A stretch of 64,000 bases of DNA. It comes from Rhizoctonia solani (Eukaryota; Basidiomycota; Agaricomycetes; Cantharellales; Ceratobasidiaceae). The stretch lies in the NCBI RefSeq assembly GCF_016906535.1, contig NC_057375.1:248001-312000 (forward strand), given 5' to 3'. Shown here piece by piece: positions 44,067-54,981 of the stretch. A program made the position numbers and the translations under genes. Below the pieces are notes generated by a model, which did no database searches, was not told where the DNA came from, and saw only the letters and a list, made by a program, of their open reading frames with translations. Every line of letters begins with the position of its first letter. The stretch's first letter is position 1.

Positions 44067-45207
44067 GTGTTTCAAAGAAGTGTTTCCTTAAGATAAGGCT
44101 ATCTTAATTGATAGTCAATGATACCTCAGTATCTTATTCAAATAGAATACTCAAAGAGCTTCTATTGATCAGAGCAAAAATAGCGCAACCCACAAAGAGG
44201 TCTTTAGCTGTTTGCAAGTAAAGTAATGGACACCTAGGGTCCAAGTGATGAGAAGACTCTGATGGTACTTCTTATCACAAATCAGATAGAAGGGTCAGTG
44301 GAGACCCTTTTGTTGACAGTTGTTGATAGTTGAATTTGAAATTAATCACTCAGTTGCTCTTTTTCAGGTGTAGCAGCACCTGCTTGTCCCTATAGGTTGT
44401 AAGACAAGGGAAAACAAGCTGGCTTTCTAAGCAGCTTGTTCTGCCCCTATATATACCTGGGCATCACTTGGGTCTATATACATATTTCAAATTGAAGCAC
44501 AGCCTCTCTGAGCCATAGCACAGCCTCAAGAAGCAATATGAGTCAAAGAACCATGTGGCAGTGCTTGATTAGCCAATCAGATGTCAAGAAATATACTGGT
44601 GAGGTGAGATCTTGGCGGAGTTGGTTCTATTTTTAGCACATGATCACATGGAACACCGCTTAAGTATGACTCATACTCTTGGCACGCACAGCCACAATAT
44701 AAGTATGACTCATCCAATTTCCTTATATGGTAATCCTATTCCCCAATCCAGCCCAGTTTTTCCCAGAGATCAAGCACAGCCATCATCATGTGATTGTGGC
44801 AGTGCAGGTACTACTTGATGACTAAGCATTTGTCATCATGCAAAGTCATACTTGATTGGTCATCAATGAGTAGATCATGTGATTTGTCTGCTGACTCATC
44901 ATAGTTCAGCTGACTAAGCTTAGTCATCCATGCATTTCATCTTCTTTCCTAATTTGGAAAGGGGATTGCCATTTTTGGTAAGTCTATGTTGCTTAGTCTC
45001 TATTTGTCTTGAAAGTCTTCTTCAAGTTATGTCTTTTCCTAATTAGGAAGGTGAGTTACCATAAATGGTAATCTGAAGTTGTGTTGTTGGGACAATATGT
45101 TGTGCATCATTGATGTAGGGGCATTAGTCATCCCTACATCCCCTATAGGCAATACATATACACATATATATGTATATACTGGGTATAGGTAAGCAGCTTG
45201 ATTTCAA
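44067..45207 (-). other. 5' leader of family-3 element
   Basis: A long (about 1.1 kb) AT-rich leader between gag and the 5' LTR, without a coding frame I can support. Next to the LTR the minus strand reads TTGAAATCAAGCTGC, the presumed primer-binding site; I could not match it to a tRNA from memory. Confidence 0.6.
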
Positions 45208-45662
45208 TGTCATAACCCATATCTGGAGGGGTTATTACCATATATATCCACTGTCAAAGATATATATAGTATATATGATGCACAGTGATATATCAATAAT
45301 ATAAGTTGCTGGGGGATGTTGCACTCCCCCCGCCCCCCTAGCCACGGGCCAATGTTAATGCCTGCAGGCAAGGTCTGAATAATACATTATTATAGAAGAG
45401 ATTATGTCACCCCCCCCCACCTCAAATCTGTAGTAGTTTAGTATGGTATTTGATAAAGGACTGGAGGGGGGGAGGTCATGTGACCTGGACTTAGAGAATA
45501 TCACTAAGTCCAGCCATGTTGACCATAAGTCTCTTATATGTGGGAACCTGGGGGTTCTGAGTGAATAAGTGCGAGTATATGCGTGTTTCCGGTGACCGTA
45601 GTGTGTACCATGAGTGCCCTGGTATGTGAATAGAGGGCACAATAGGGGTGTGGCTCATGACA
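45208..45662 (-). repeat. 5' LTR of family-3 element
   Basis: A 455-bp LTR, nearly the same as 38152-38604, with small differences in C and G runs and a few CG/TG changes. It is flanked by ATATG at 45663. Confidence 0.92.
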
Positions 45663-46226
45663 ATATGTGTCACTGATGTGTCATAGTGATGTCATCAGGT
45701 GGAGGTGGCTATGTGTGCTGAATAAGTGCAGAGGGGGACATGGCTTGGCGCTTAGTGTGTGGTATAAGCGCCAAGATCATGTGATTGAAAATGTTGTCCA
45801 TTTGAGTTTGTTTAAAATCAAGAAAATTGGAATAAATTCTGTGGTATTGATTGTGTCTACAACAGCTTGTACAATTGGGGGGATGCAACAAGAGGTAATT
45901 GACCTGGGTGTTACCATGGTTGGTTGGCCTCCTTATATATCACAAGGGAGATCTATTTACAAATACACAATATGCAATATCATAACCAATAAGAACCCTG
46001 CTCCACAAGCAGCCTTACTCATGCATATGTGTCACTGACATGTCATAATGATGTCATCAGGTGGAGGTGGCTATGTGTGCTGAGTAAGCACAGATTGGGA
46101 TGTGGCTTGGCGCTTAGCATATGATATAAGCGCCAAAGTCATGTGATTGAAAATTAAGTCCAATTGCCTTTGTTTAAATTTGAGAAAATGGGGATATATT
46201 CCCTGGTATCAAGTGTGTCTACAACA

Positions 46227-46937
46227 ATTTCAACTTGTCCATGTATCATTACATAATTGAGTAACTTACAGGCCAAAACCTGCCCCTCCTTTCTTACATG
46301 TAAATAACCACTGTAAATATTGTTTGTAACTATTTATGTAAGTATCTTTGGATTTCTAATGGTACCCTAATACTGTTTTGTTACACAGTTATAATGCTTG
46401 CACTATCCAGACACTTGGGGACCAATTTCTGAGCTGTGGTGATTGTGCCATCACTTTGCTCTCAAAGCACTGTAGATATCCTTGTCAGCTTATGATCTTA
46501 TTGTGTGACCCATAGAAACACTTGTTCAAGCTTGCAATTCAGGTTGCACTCACGTTTGATTTTTGAGCAATTATGCCCCAATAAAAATACTTGTGCAAGC
46601 TTCCCTCAACCAAAACATTGTTGTTGTCTAAATTGTCCAAGTGTTTGCCCTCCACATCTGGTGCCTCTATCTCATTGGAATAGCTGTTGGAGTTTCTTAG
46701 ATTTTGGTGGCATATTCAATGTTTGGCACACAAGTACCAGGTAAGTGCTCAGAATTTTCATTACATTACTTCCAAATCAGACTTTGAATATTTGTAACTT
46801 CACTTCCTTGAATATTGATACTAATACTATCTACTTTACATCTACAGCCCAACCCCTGTCAAAAATTGAGGTCACGTGACGGCTCTTTAGGAGGACCCTA
46901 GATTCTGCCTCCGGCAGAGGCGGGGAAGTGGTGACAG
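46227..46937 (+). other. Spacer between TE nest and WASP-like gene
   Basis: AT-rich to about 46870, then GC-rich. A strong donor-like AG|GTAAGT lies at 46739-46744 and an acceptor GTGACAG ends at 46937. The missing 5' exon of the downstream gene should be here or further upstream, but I could not identify a convincing start codon. Confidence 0.4.
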
Positions 46938-48899
46938 GCACTGTATGCTCACCCTAACCCGAACGAATGGAGCTATTCGGGGATACAAGGGGCGCTGGCG
47001 TTTGTGAGCGACAAGGTGCGAGGAGGGTTCTGGTGGAGAGTGGTAGATCTACAGGTGTGCTTAGAGTTGGTCCATCCTTGCTTGAGATTAACGGAACGGC
47101 TGGTAGGGCACACGCGGTATCGTCTGGGAACACGAAGTCTACGAGCCGATACTTTACACCCAGGGCCGACCTTTCCTCCACTCGTTTGCAGGCGATGTGG
47201 GTACATTGGGCTACGCGGCCAGCTGCGGTGGATGATCATCACAGCCCGTGGTTGGTGGGCACGATGGGCTGACGTGAGACCAGGAATGCATGATTGGGTT
47301 CTCGTTTCCTAACGAGGGCGAAGCGTTGACGATGTACAAGAAGTTCGAAAAACGCGGCAAGCTCTCGACTGGGGGTGAGTGATTCGTATCGCGCGATCCG
47401 CGCGTGAGGCCTTACGATGAATTTGATTACAGGCAAAGCGAGAGCACAACCCGCGATACCATCGACTCCTACTCGGTCGAAAACAAAGAGCAAGAAGGGC
47501 AAGATTGACAAATCGCTGATATCTGCACCGTCGGGATTCCATCATGTTGCTCACATGGGCTACGACGCGGAGGGCGGGTTCACATCTGCTGGTCTTGATC
47601 CATCCTGGCAGGCACTTTTAGAAAGCCTAGGTCAATATGGCGTTAGTAAGAATGACCTACAAGGAAACGAGGACTTTATTCGCGGCTTCGTGGAGGAATA
47701 TCGTGCACAGGTATGTGCCGCGACGCGTTGATTGTGTTTGGGGACTAACTGTCGCGACAGGAGAAAGCACAAGTCCCTACCAAAGCCGCTCCGCCTCCCG
47801 TAAATCCGCGTGGAGGCGGGAAGAAACCCCCTCCTCCGCCTGCTCCTGTCCGCAAACGTGGTGCCGAGACACGGGAAAGTATCAGCAGCCTTCCTCCTGC
47901 GACTCCGGTAGAAGCATTCACTCCTACCCCTGCCCCTGCACCTCCGAGTAACGCACCTCCACGCCCTCCAAGTGCTCCACCGCCGCGTCCGCCTACTAGC
48001 GCACCTCCCCCACCTCCAGCCGCGCCACCCCCACGACCGCCTACAAGCGCTCCTCCTCCACCGCCAGGTAAGATATACTCTCCCATATTGCATCGTTGTT
48101 TTCTTACCTTTCGCTTTCAGCTGCCCCTCCTCCACCCGCACCCCCCGCTTCAGCCCCACCCCGTCCTCCGGTTGCTCCTCCCCCGCCTCCAGCTCCCCCT
48201 GCGAGTCGCAACGCGCCACCGCCACCACCTCCTCCTCCAGGCAAGTTGATTTGTTGCCTGCGCAGTTTTAGTCATAACATATTTTTATTTCATAGCCGGC
48301 GCGCCTCCTCCGCCCCCACCACCTCCACCTCCCATGGGTGCGCCACCGCCACCCCCTCCTCCCCCACCCGGTAAGTATTACCTTTCTCGAGCCAAATGTA
48401 GGCTCACTCAAACATATGCGTATTAGCTGGCATTCCGCCGCCGCCACCGCCCCCTCCTGGTGCTCCGCCTCCACCTCCACCTCCTGGTGCCCCTCCACCA
48501 CCGCCATCAGGTAAATCACTACTCTCACAGTTCTGTGTATTTACTCATAGCCATCCTAGGAAATGCCCCGGGAAGCATGCCAACCGCTCAACCTGGTCGT
48601 GCAGATTTGTTAGCTTCGATTCAAGGCAAGGGTATTCATTCTCTCCGAAAGGTAAATTCCAGTACCGTGTTATTTGCGTCACCCCCTCACTAATCTCCTC
48701 TCAGGCCCCAGTGGCCGACGAAGGAAGTTCGAGCGCCGGGACAGCTGCAGCAGCCGCAGTCGGAGGAGCGGCAGTAGGCGCAGCAGCTGCTTCGGGCGGA
48801 GGTGACTTGGCCAGCGCCTTGGTTGCTGCCTTGACGCAAAGGAATAAGGCGATTGGGGATAGCAGTGACGAAGAGGAAGATGATGACTGGGATGACTAG
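46938..48899 (+). CDS. WASP/Las17-like actin nucleation promoter, 5' end not found (482 aa seen)
   Basis: Exons are 46938-47054, 47107-47196, 47284-47374, 47433-47710, 47761-48067, 48121-48240, 48296-48370, 48427-48510, 48560-48651 and 48705-48899; they give one open frame. A WH1 domain (YAHPNPNEWSYSGIQGAL... GTRGIVWEHEVYE... CMIGFSF, residues 1-99) would bind a WIP/verprolin partner. A CRIB-like motif (ISAPSGFHHVAHMG, about 129-142) suggests Rho-GTPase binding. A long polyproline region, a WH2 motif (RADLLASIQGKGIHSLRK) and an acidic tail ending in tryptophan (DSSDEEEDDDWDD) follow. WASP proteins activate Arp2/3 at cortical actin and endocytic sites. The WH1 start is incomplete: a first exon with the initiator is missing. 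The intron after 48240 is GC-AG. Confidence 0.88.
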
Positions 48900-49313
48900 A
48901 AGGAGAATGCGAAATGTAGAATGTATCGTATACCCCCTCTAATAGGACCGGATATTGGATTTCTGCGTTGCGTGGATTCGGTGGCTGGGCCTGGCAAGTT
49001 GTTAACGTGGCGGTCGTTTAACTAAATTGGTTGGGCTTCAAATAGGCGATCGCCTATACATTCGTGCTCCCTCTCGGCGCTGCTACTAATCTGTTCGTAA
49101 TTCATCCACGCCGCCCCAAGTGTGATCGACACTGCCGCCGGCTCATCACTCGTATTACCAATCCGGTGACTTCGGGGTCGTGCAGTTCACCGAACCAACG
49201 CCGCCAAACGCACCACTACATCCAGCCACTATCTGATAAAATTCTGAATCCTAGGCACGAAGATAAACCCAACATCACGAGGCACCGAGTCGTCATTTCC
49301 GGACCACGACAAG
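48900..49313 (+). other. Intergenic region between WASP-like and membrane protein genes
   Basis: About 410 bp with no gene seen. It must hold the end of the upstream transcript and the promoter of the downstream gene; no clear TATA box is visible. Confidence 0.5.
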
Positions 49314-51184
49314 ATGGAAACAAGTTACAAACCTCATTCGGTATGTTTCGGGTTCTCCAAGCTGTTTTTGTGCACTATACTTATGGATAGATAGTATAGT
49401 CGCTCAACAGCGTTACCGAGCTTACCTCCAGGGGTAAATTAGATTTAATTTCAACCGAGTGGCTCATTAAGGATTGCTTTCTTATTAGATCTCTTTGGCG
49501 CCTATTGGTGGACAAGCAGGTCTAAAGCAGTGGGTTTGGGGATTATCATCCACTCCGGCCCCGCACTATTCCCCGGAAGCTATTGAATTTTGTCAAAAGC
49601 GATGGGAAACAAAGTGGAGTTATTACAAGAAGACACAGCAGGAGGAGCACTCGCTTTCAACGTTGGGGAAACAGGCGTTGTTCGCACATGTCCAACATCT
49701 GGTAGGCTAAATTGTCTTCCTCTATACTGAGAGCCATCCTAATGTATTTGAGTGTGTAGGAAGAAGAGTTATCTAGGTTACAGTCTAGGTTCACCGAGAT
49801 GGACACTTCCGAGGTGGGTTTCTTGCTAGCGGGGTTGCTTAGTGGCTATATGAAAAAACATGGGGTCAGGCTTCAGCAGAAATGGCATGCGGAGTACAAT
49901 TTGTGCTTTCGTTGATTGAAAGTCAAACACCCGCGCTTTTTAGACTTGTGAGTTTTTCTTCTCTCTCTTCATTTCGAGCTGACCCTTGAAACACCATAGA
50001 AAGCGGCCGAGATGGATAGTGTATGTGCTCCTTTCTATTACTGGCTTGTGGTGTTCACTCCCGCGATGAACAGGTGGCTGAACCTCTGGAAGTATTAAAG
50101 AATGAAGTCAGTGGTTTTTTAAAAATTCTCTTGCCGGCCTCGCTTAACGGGCATTAATTCTAGGTCAAATTAATCGACCAAGTGTACCAGTTTGCTATCC
50201 AATCCCTAGATACCATCACAAGACTTCGTATGCAACAAGTTCTCGAAATGCGTGCGGTAATTGCATTCCGTCTGTTGATCACCAGCTCGCTCTTATATAT
50301 TATGGAACAGACAATGGATCCAGACCTAGAGTCGGCTCGTTCCATCTCAGTTCGCTCGGAGCTCGAAGACCACAAAGGTGATTCGGCCTCGGATAGACGA
50401 GAGGCCTCCATCCCAAGTGCATCAATTAAAGAGTCGTCAGGTCAGGATATGTCAGATCCCGCTCCGGGTCCTTCTCGAATCGTGCCCAACGAGCGAACAA
50501 TACCTCCAAATGGTGTAGTGATGGACGAAAAAGGGATAATACAAAGAGGGCCGAATTATTTCAGCTATCCGCCGAATACTAATGGCACGGCCACTGTCAC
50601 TCGTGGGTCAGACCGTCCACCAGTCCCAGCTCCACCTGTCACACAGGCCCTGAGTACTGCAGCGTCTCATCGGTACGTCGTGCACTCAACCCAAACTGTG
50701 GTCCATCTCTGATTGAAAACGTCAATCGAACAGTGCCACTCTCCTCTCGCTCAGTGCCATCTCCTTTTTTGGCGCTGGCATGGCCTGGGCAACGGTATTC
50801 TCGGGTACTCGTGGAGATTTAGTACTCGTCTCATGGGCAGCCAGTTGCTTTATTGTCGCCACCGCAACTGCCGCATGCGGAACATCGCTGTTGGATGCGG
50901 ATGGAACACTTGTCGAAAGGTTTATGGCCGTTCGCTGGGCTGTTCGTATCCTTTCTTTGTGTGCTACCATCCATGTGTTTGTGGGGATTATGTTGGTTAG
51001 CGCTGCTATACTTATTTTAGATCCGAACACGGATGCACCAACAGGGGGAACAAATGGCCTGCGGTTTAATGTTGTCGCCGAACGGGTGGTTGGGGGGTAT
51101 TCTCTGGTGATTTGTGGGATAGCGGTCTTGTTGACGTTCATTGTACAGCGGAGATACAGTCGTAGGACTTGGTTTTCGATATAA
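49314..51184 (+). CDS. Unknown four-helix membrane protein (461 aa)
   Basis: The model joins 49314-49340, 49489-49701, 49760-49813, 49870-49947, 50000-50020, 50074-50106, 50164-50672 and 50734-51184. Total length is 1386 nt with no stop. The early exons are tiny (21 and 33 nt). The N-terminal two thirds is soluble: a Trp/Tyr-rich start (QWVWGLSSTPAPHYSPEAI), helical charged segments, and an acidic then proline-rich linker. The last exon encodes four hydrophobic segments at about 314-330, 342-362, 383-407 and 431-449 and a short basic tail (QRRYSRRTWFSI). I do not recognise a family. The first intron (148 nt) is longer than the rest and could hide another small exon, so the N terminus is the least certain part. 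Confidence 0.7.
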
Positions 51185-53424
51185 TCTACCATAGTCTATG
51201 ACAAGTTTACAATTTATCGATTGTAGATTACTTAGTTCTCTCGACCAGAAATTGGCTGTACCAGTGCATAACTTGTTACATTCTTTGCCCCTTTCCCATT
51301 GTGCAAAGCGCCTCCGGACCTCCTCTGCAAATCGAACGAATGACTCTGATTTCAATACCTCAAGGCTGTCTGATATCGATCCTCCCCATGCATGCACACA
51401 TGTGTTAAACCAGATAATAATCAAACAGTTTATTCTGTAAATAAGTGCAGTTAATGAAGCGAAACTGAGCTCAATAAAAGGCCCTTTGACAGACTAAGAG
51501 ATGGATGATGAAAACCACTTGCTTGACTGCGGTAAATGTTCGACTCTTTTACACTAAGTACAAGAGATATCTCCGAGGAATAAAAGCCCTCAGAGTGCAT
51601 ATGAGAAAAGGATATACGGAAGATACAGGAGAACAACCGTATGGACACCTATGGGGATGTTTCGAATTAAGTGCATATGAGGGAAATGTATGCGAGGTAT
51701 ATCCGCATGATCGTAATTATGGCGCGACTATGCGTCACGTTCAACAACATGTATATAGGGAGCAATGTAGAGAATACGATGGTCTTGATTGTTCTTGACG
51801 GACCGTTACTGATTCTATCTAAATCTTGTCCTTAGTGAGTCCCTTCTCGCTTCGGCTATGGCACAGTCGCCCCTCGCTCTTCGATGTTTATCGCTTAGTG
51901 TGAGATCTCCCGTTCTTATAAACCGGAAGCCGAAGTGCTGATGTGGGGCCACAGAGTTTTTATTTGAATGCTCAACTGGCTCTGCTTTATATGTGTAAGG
52001 TTGAAGAATTCGTACGGTAACTGTAATGTTAGTAATCAAATGTAATAAACAACCTTGCGTGAATCAATACGAGTGAGACGATAGTAAACCAGAGCTTAGA
52101 GTCAAGCGAGTTGGCTATCGAAGTCAATCGAATTAAAAGTATTAAAGTACAAAGTCGTTCGTCTGCATGCTAACTATCGATAGGTCTTTTTATATGTTTT
52201 CTACACAGGTATTCTGCTGTCGCATATACCTGCGTGTGGTAACATTCGGTCTTATTCCGATTCTTGGCCTAGCACTTGTGCTAAGGCTTTATTTCATTAT
52301 ATCTTATCATTAACGTCCGCAGCTACTGCGGGCTTGTTTGTTACTGCGGTATGAAATATATTATGTATTTGATTTCTCTTTATGGTGTGTAAGGTTCGGG
52401 GGCCTCGGGGCCGTGTCCCGTGGTCACGTGTTCCTTACAATATGCTTGTAATCTGCTTTTATTCAGGCGAATTTCAGTGTGCATAATAGTATCTCTGAAA
52501 AGATAATATGCTGAAAAATTGCACGCCATTTTCATTTGGAGTTGACCTAAAAGGCAGCATGACATGTGTCGATATTTAGTATCCATAATGAAAAATACCC
52601 ATACAGCTACTCATTAAATTGCACTGAAAGTGGTCATTTTTTGAGTATCATACTAAACTACAGTTTCTTGTCTGCATACGGTGTATGTAATTCTTGGTCT
52701 TTGACAATGTATGTAATATTATCGGGACTTCCGGCCAGAACCACTGCGAGGACAATCTAGTCGACCAAGATTACACCCTTTTTGTCATCACCTTGCATGG
52801 AACCGATCATCAAGTGCCTTAGCTTCAACTCAGCGATCACTTAATAGACGTGATTCACTTCCATCATTCACCCACGACCAGCAACCAAATTCTATTTTCC
52901 CGTCGATGCCTTGGTGCAATGCACTATTGTGTCATACGAATGTTACACTAGGTAGTGTTGTTACCATAAATGACCACCCTGGACTAAGTACTTGTACGCC
53001 CAGTTGGGTATAGTCAAGAAATTTGCCAATTATAATTTCTAACAGAGAAGTGACTGGGCGCGTGCATATGCGTAAAGCAGCCAAGAAGGGGCGAAGAGGC
53101 TCATATGATAATTAATGGAAGCTGAAGCTCTTGTTGATTCTATACCCTAGATGCATAACCAACACTATAACAGGCGCCTTCCCCGTGTATTCGTGTAAAC
53201 CCGTCACAAAACTACGTTCGACCGAGGACTTTTGACCTTCTCCCAGCACGATGGAATACTGCTACGGGATGGGACTTACCCTTCCAGCCGGTCGTCGGCA
53301 GAGACAGGGAACTCATGACAGGGACACTGAAAGAGATTGCGCGAAATGTCACTGTATAAAAGGTACGAGGTTAGAGGAACATGAAATAGGCGAGCCTCAT
53401 CTTCTCATCCAGACCGCCCATACT
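51185..53424 (+). other. No gene recognised
   Basis: About 2.2 kb of AT-rich, apparently unique sequence. Frames such as 51505-51798 (97 aa) have no domain, signal peptide or convincing splice partners. No LTR family of this window is present. Confidence 0.45.
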
Positions 53425-54010
53425 ATGCGATTCACATTTTTTCCTGTCCTCTTGCTTGTGGCTGTCACGAGGGGCGCACCTTCCGCGAGTATAATAGTGT
53501 AGTAAGGATGGCCTGTTCGATGAGTTACTTTAACTTGGATAGACAAAACGTGATTCAATTGTAGGTCGTTTTGATGTTTGTACTGGGAAAACCACTAAAG
53601 CTGTGTAAGTAATATTTATGGTGATGCTAAGACAATGCGCCGAAGGGTTTCATGCCAACTAGCTAGGTGCTTTTGGAATGGAATTAGTACGATGCCTTTT
53701 TAATTTTCAAACGCCAGTTTACTAATGATTTTTCTATAATAATAGTACCAATTGTATGGATTACCCTTGGACATTTAAGACCTTTCGTTCAGCAACGAGC
53801 TATATGCAGCAAGCTCCATGTACCGTATGGAGGCTTGCTCTATTTTTTTCGCCTATTGCATATATCCAACCCGTTAGCTCAACACTAGTGAGCCAGGCTG
53901 CGAAGGTCAAAGGACACCAATATTATTCGAAATGCCCGGTTGGTAAAATTAATTTGTTTTCACTTATCGTTGGCTTATCTATTGTGATTGAGTGGTCTAA
54001 TCTAGAATAA
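53425..54010 (+). CDS. Candidate small secreted protein (weak)
   Basis: ATG 53425 starts a typical signal peptide (MRFTFFPVLLLVAVTRGAPS). Splicing 53425-53488, 53565-53604 and 53746-54010 gives a 122-residue frame with cysteines in FDVCTGK, TNCMDYPW, QAPCTVW and SKCPVGK. Donors GTATAA and GTAAGT and acceptors TTGTAG and AATAG are plausible, but the second intron is 141 nt, and the last exon may hold a further intron because its end (LFSLIVGLSIVIEW) looks like non-coding read-through. No family is recognised. It could be a small secreted effector-like protein or a chance frame. Confidence 0.3.
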
Positions 54011-54981
54011 CTATGCAATATCCGGAGTAACGCCTTTCTCATCAGTGTAAGCTCAGTTTCACTATACATGTAATAAAGCTAAGACACAACACTGTGAGCC
54101 TGACTATAGCACGAGGACACCTTCAAGTCAAGAAAGGCGGTTGTGCCTGTCCGACAACGGCATCTATATCTATCTGGTTGGTTACACGGTGGGAGTATTA
54201 CTCATGCTTTGCACACTAACCGGTATTCAATCCCCCATTTTGTGAATATGTATGCATTCGACCTCAGCCTCACCCCGAATCCAAAAATAGAAACGAGGTG
54301 AGATATCCAGGGAGTTAAGCGCCTAAAGGCATCCTGATTTGATCCCGGTTTGATCTCAACCATGATTGATCCCAAGAACGCGGCGAATTACCGTTGATTC
54401 TTTCATGACCGGCGCAGCTTTAGCTCTTTAGGCATTAACCTTATGTATATTGCGCAGTGATACCTACTCCGGTAACCTACCGCCCCGTGCTCCAAGGGCA
54501 GATGATTTGTTTTGTGTTGGAAAGATGAGGAACCATGCGGTATGTTAATTAGTGCCTGTACCTGCTCCATGATCTCATCCGAGAAGCCTTGTCAAGTACG
54601 TCGTCCACAAAAGGGAAGGTCTCGCCAATGACCTCACAGCCATCTCCACAAAAATTGTCACACATACTTTTCATTCCAATAACGGAACTTCTAGGATCAT
54701 ATTGTGGCGCGCACTAGCGCGGAAGACCATTGCCGACGGCGGTCCTGGTCGTGAGATTGCAAGGAAGGAGATGCGAGGCGGGCGCACTAAGACTATCTTT
54801 GGTGTGTTGCCGCCCACCTTGGGACTCGCATTATTGACTCATTCCCTGTTGAGGAAAAGGTCAGTGAAAGACTCACCGGACGTATTGTCTATAAAGGCTT
54901 ACAACTCATACGACGAGCTCTGTATCTCTCATCTACTCTCATACATAACTGATCCTGGTGACACTTCAATTGCACATTTTT
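54011..54981 (+). other. No gene recognised; upstream region of the laccase-like gene
   Basis: No domain or repeat of this window is seen. The open frame at 54702-55073 overlaps the first laccase exon in another frame and is not supported. Confidence 0.45.

Larger units (their letters stand above)
38152..45662 (-). mobile_element. Family-3 Ty3/gypsy chromovirus, decayed
   Basis: A 7511-bp element on the minus strand with LTRs of 453 and 455 bp (38152-38604 and 45208-45662) and target duplication ATATG (38147-38151 and 45663-45667). The left LTR end has lost its terminal T (AGTCATAAC for TGTCATAAC). It differs from families 1 and 2 in LTR, leader, protease and reverse transcriptase (LDLKSGYNN instead of LDLRWGYNN). 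I find no self-complementary primer segment in its LTR. Confidence 0.93.
37767..45864 (-). repeat. Inner solo family-2 LTR, split by a family-3 element
   Basis: Pieces 37767-38151 and 45668-45864 form a 582-bp inverted LTR with target duplication GCTTG (37762-37766 and 45865-45869). It is split by the element at 38152-45662. Confidence 0.9.
37551..46226 (-). repeat. Outer solo family-2 LTR, split by nested insertions
   Basis: Pieces 37551-37766 and 45870-46226 together make a 573-bp inverted LTR (TGTCCTGGATGTC to GTGTCTACAACA) with target duplication ATTTC (37546-37550 and 46227-46231). The inner LTR inserted into it. Confidence 0.9.

Noticed and set aside
38152..45662. Self-priming in the family-3 element
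   Set aside because: The sequence next to its 5' LTR (TTGAAATCAAGC on the minus strand) has no complement that I can find in the LTR.
47745..48086. Glycine-rich minus-strand open frame (113 aa)
   Set aside because: It is the reverse reading of the polyproline-coding exons of the WASP-like gene; composition explains the open frame.
51505..51798. 97-aa frame
   Set aside because: No signal peptide, domain or plausible splice partner; such frames are expected by chance.
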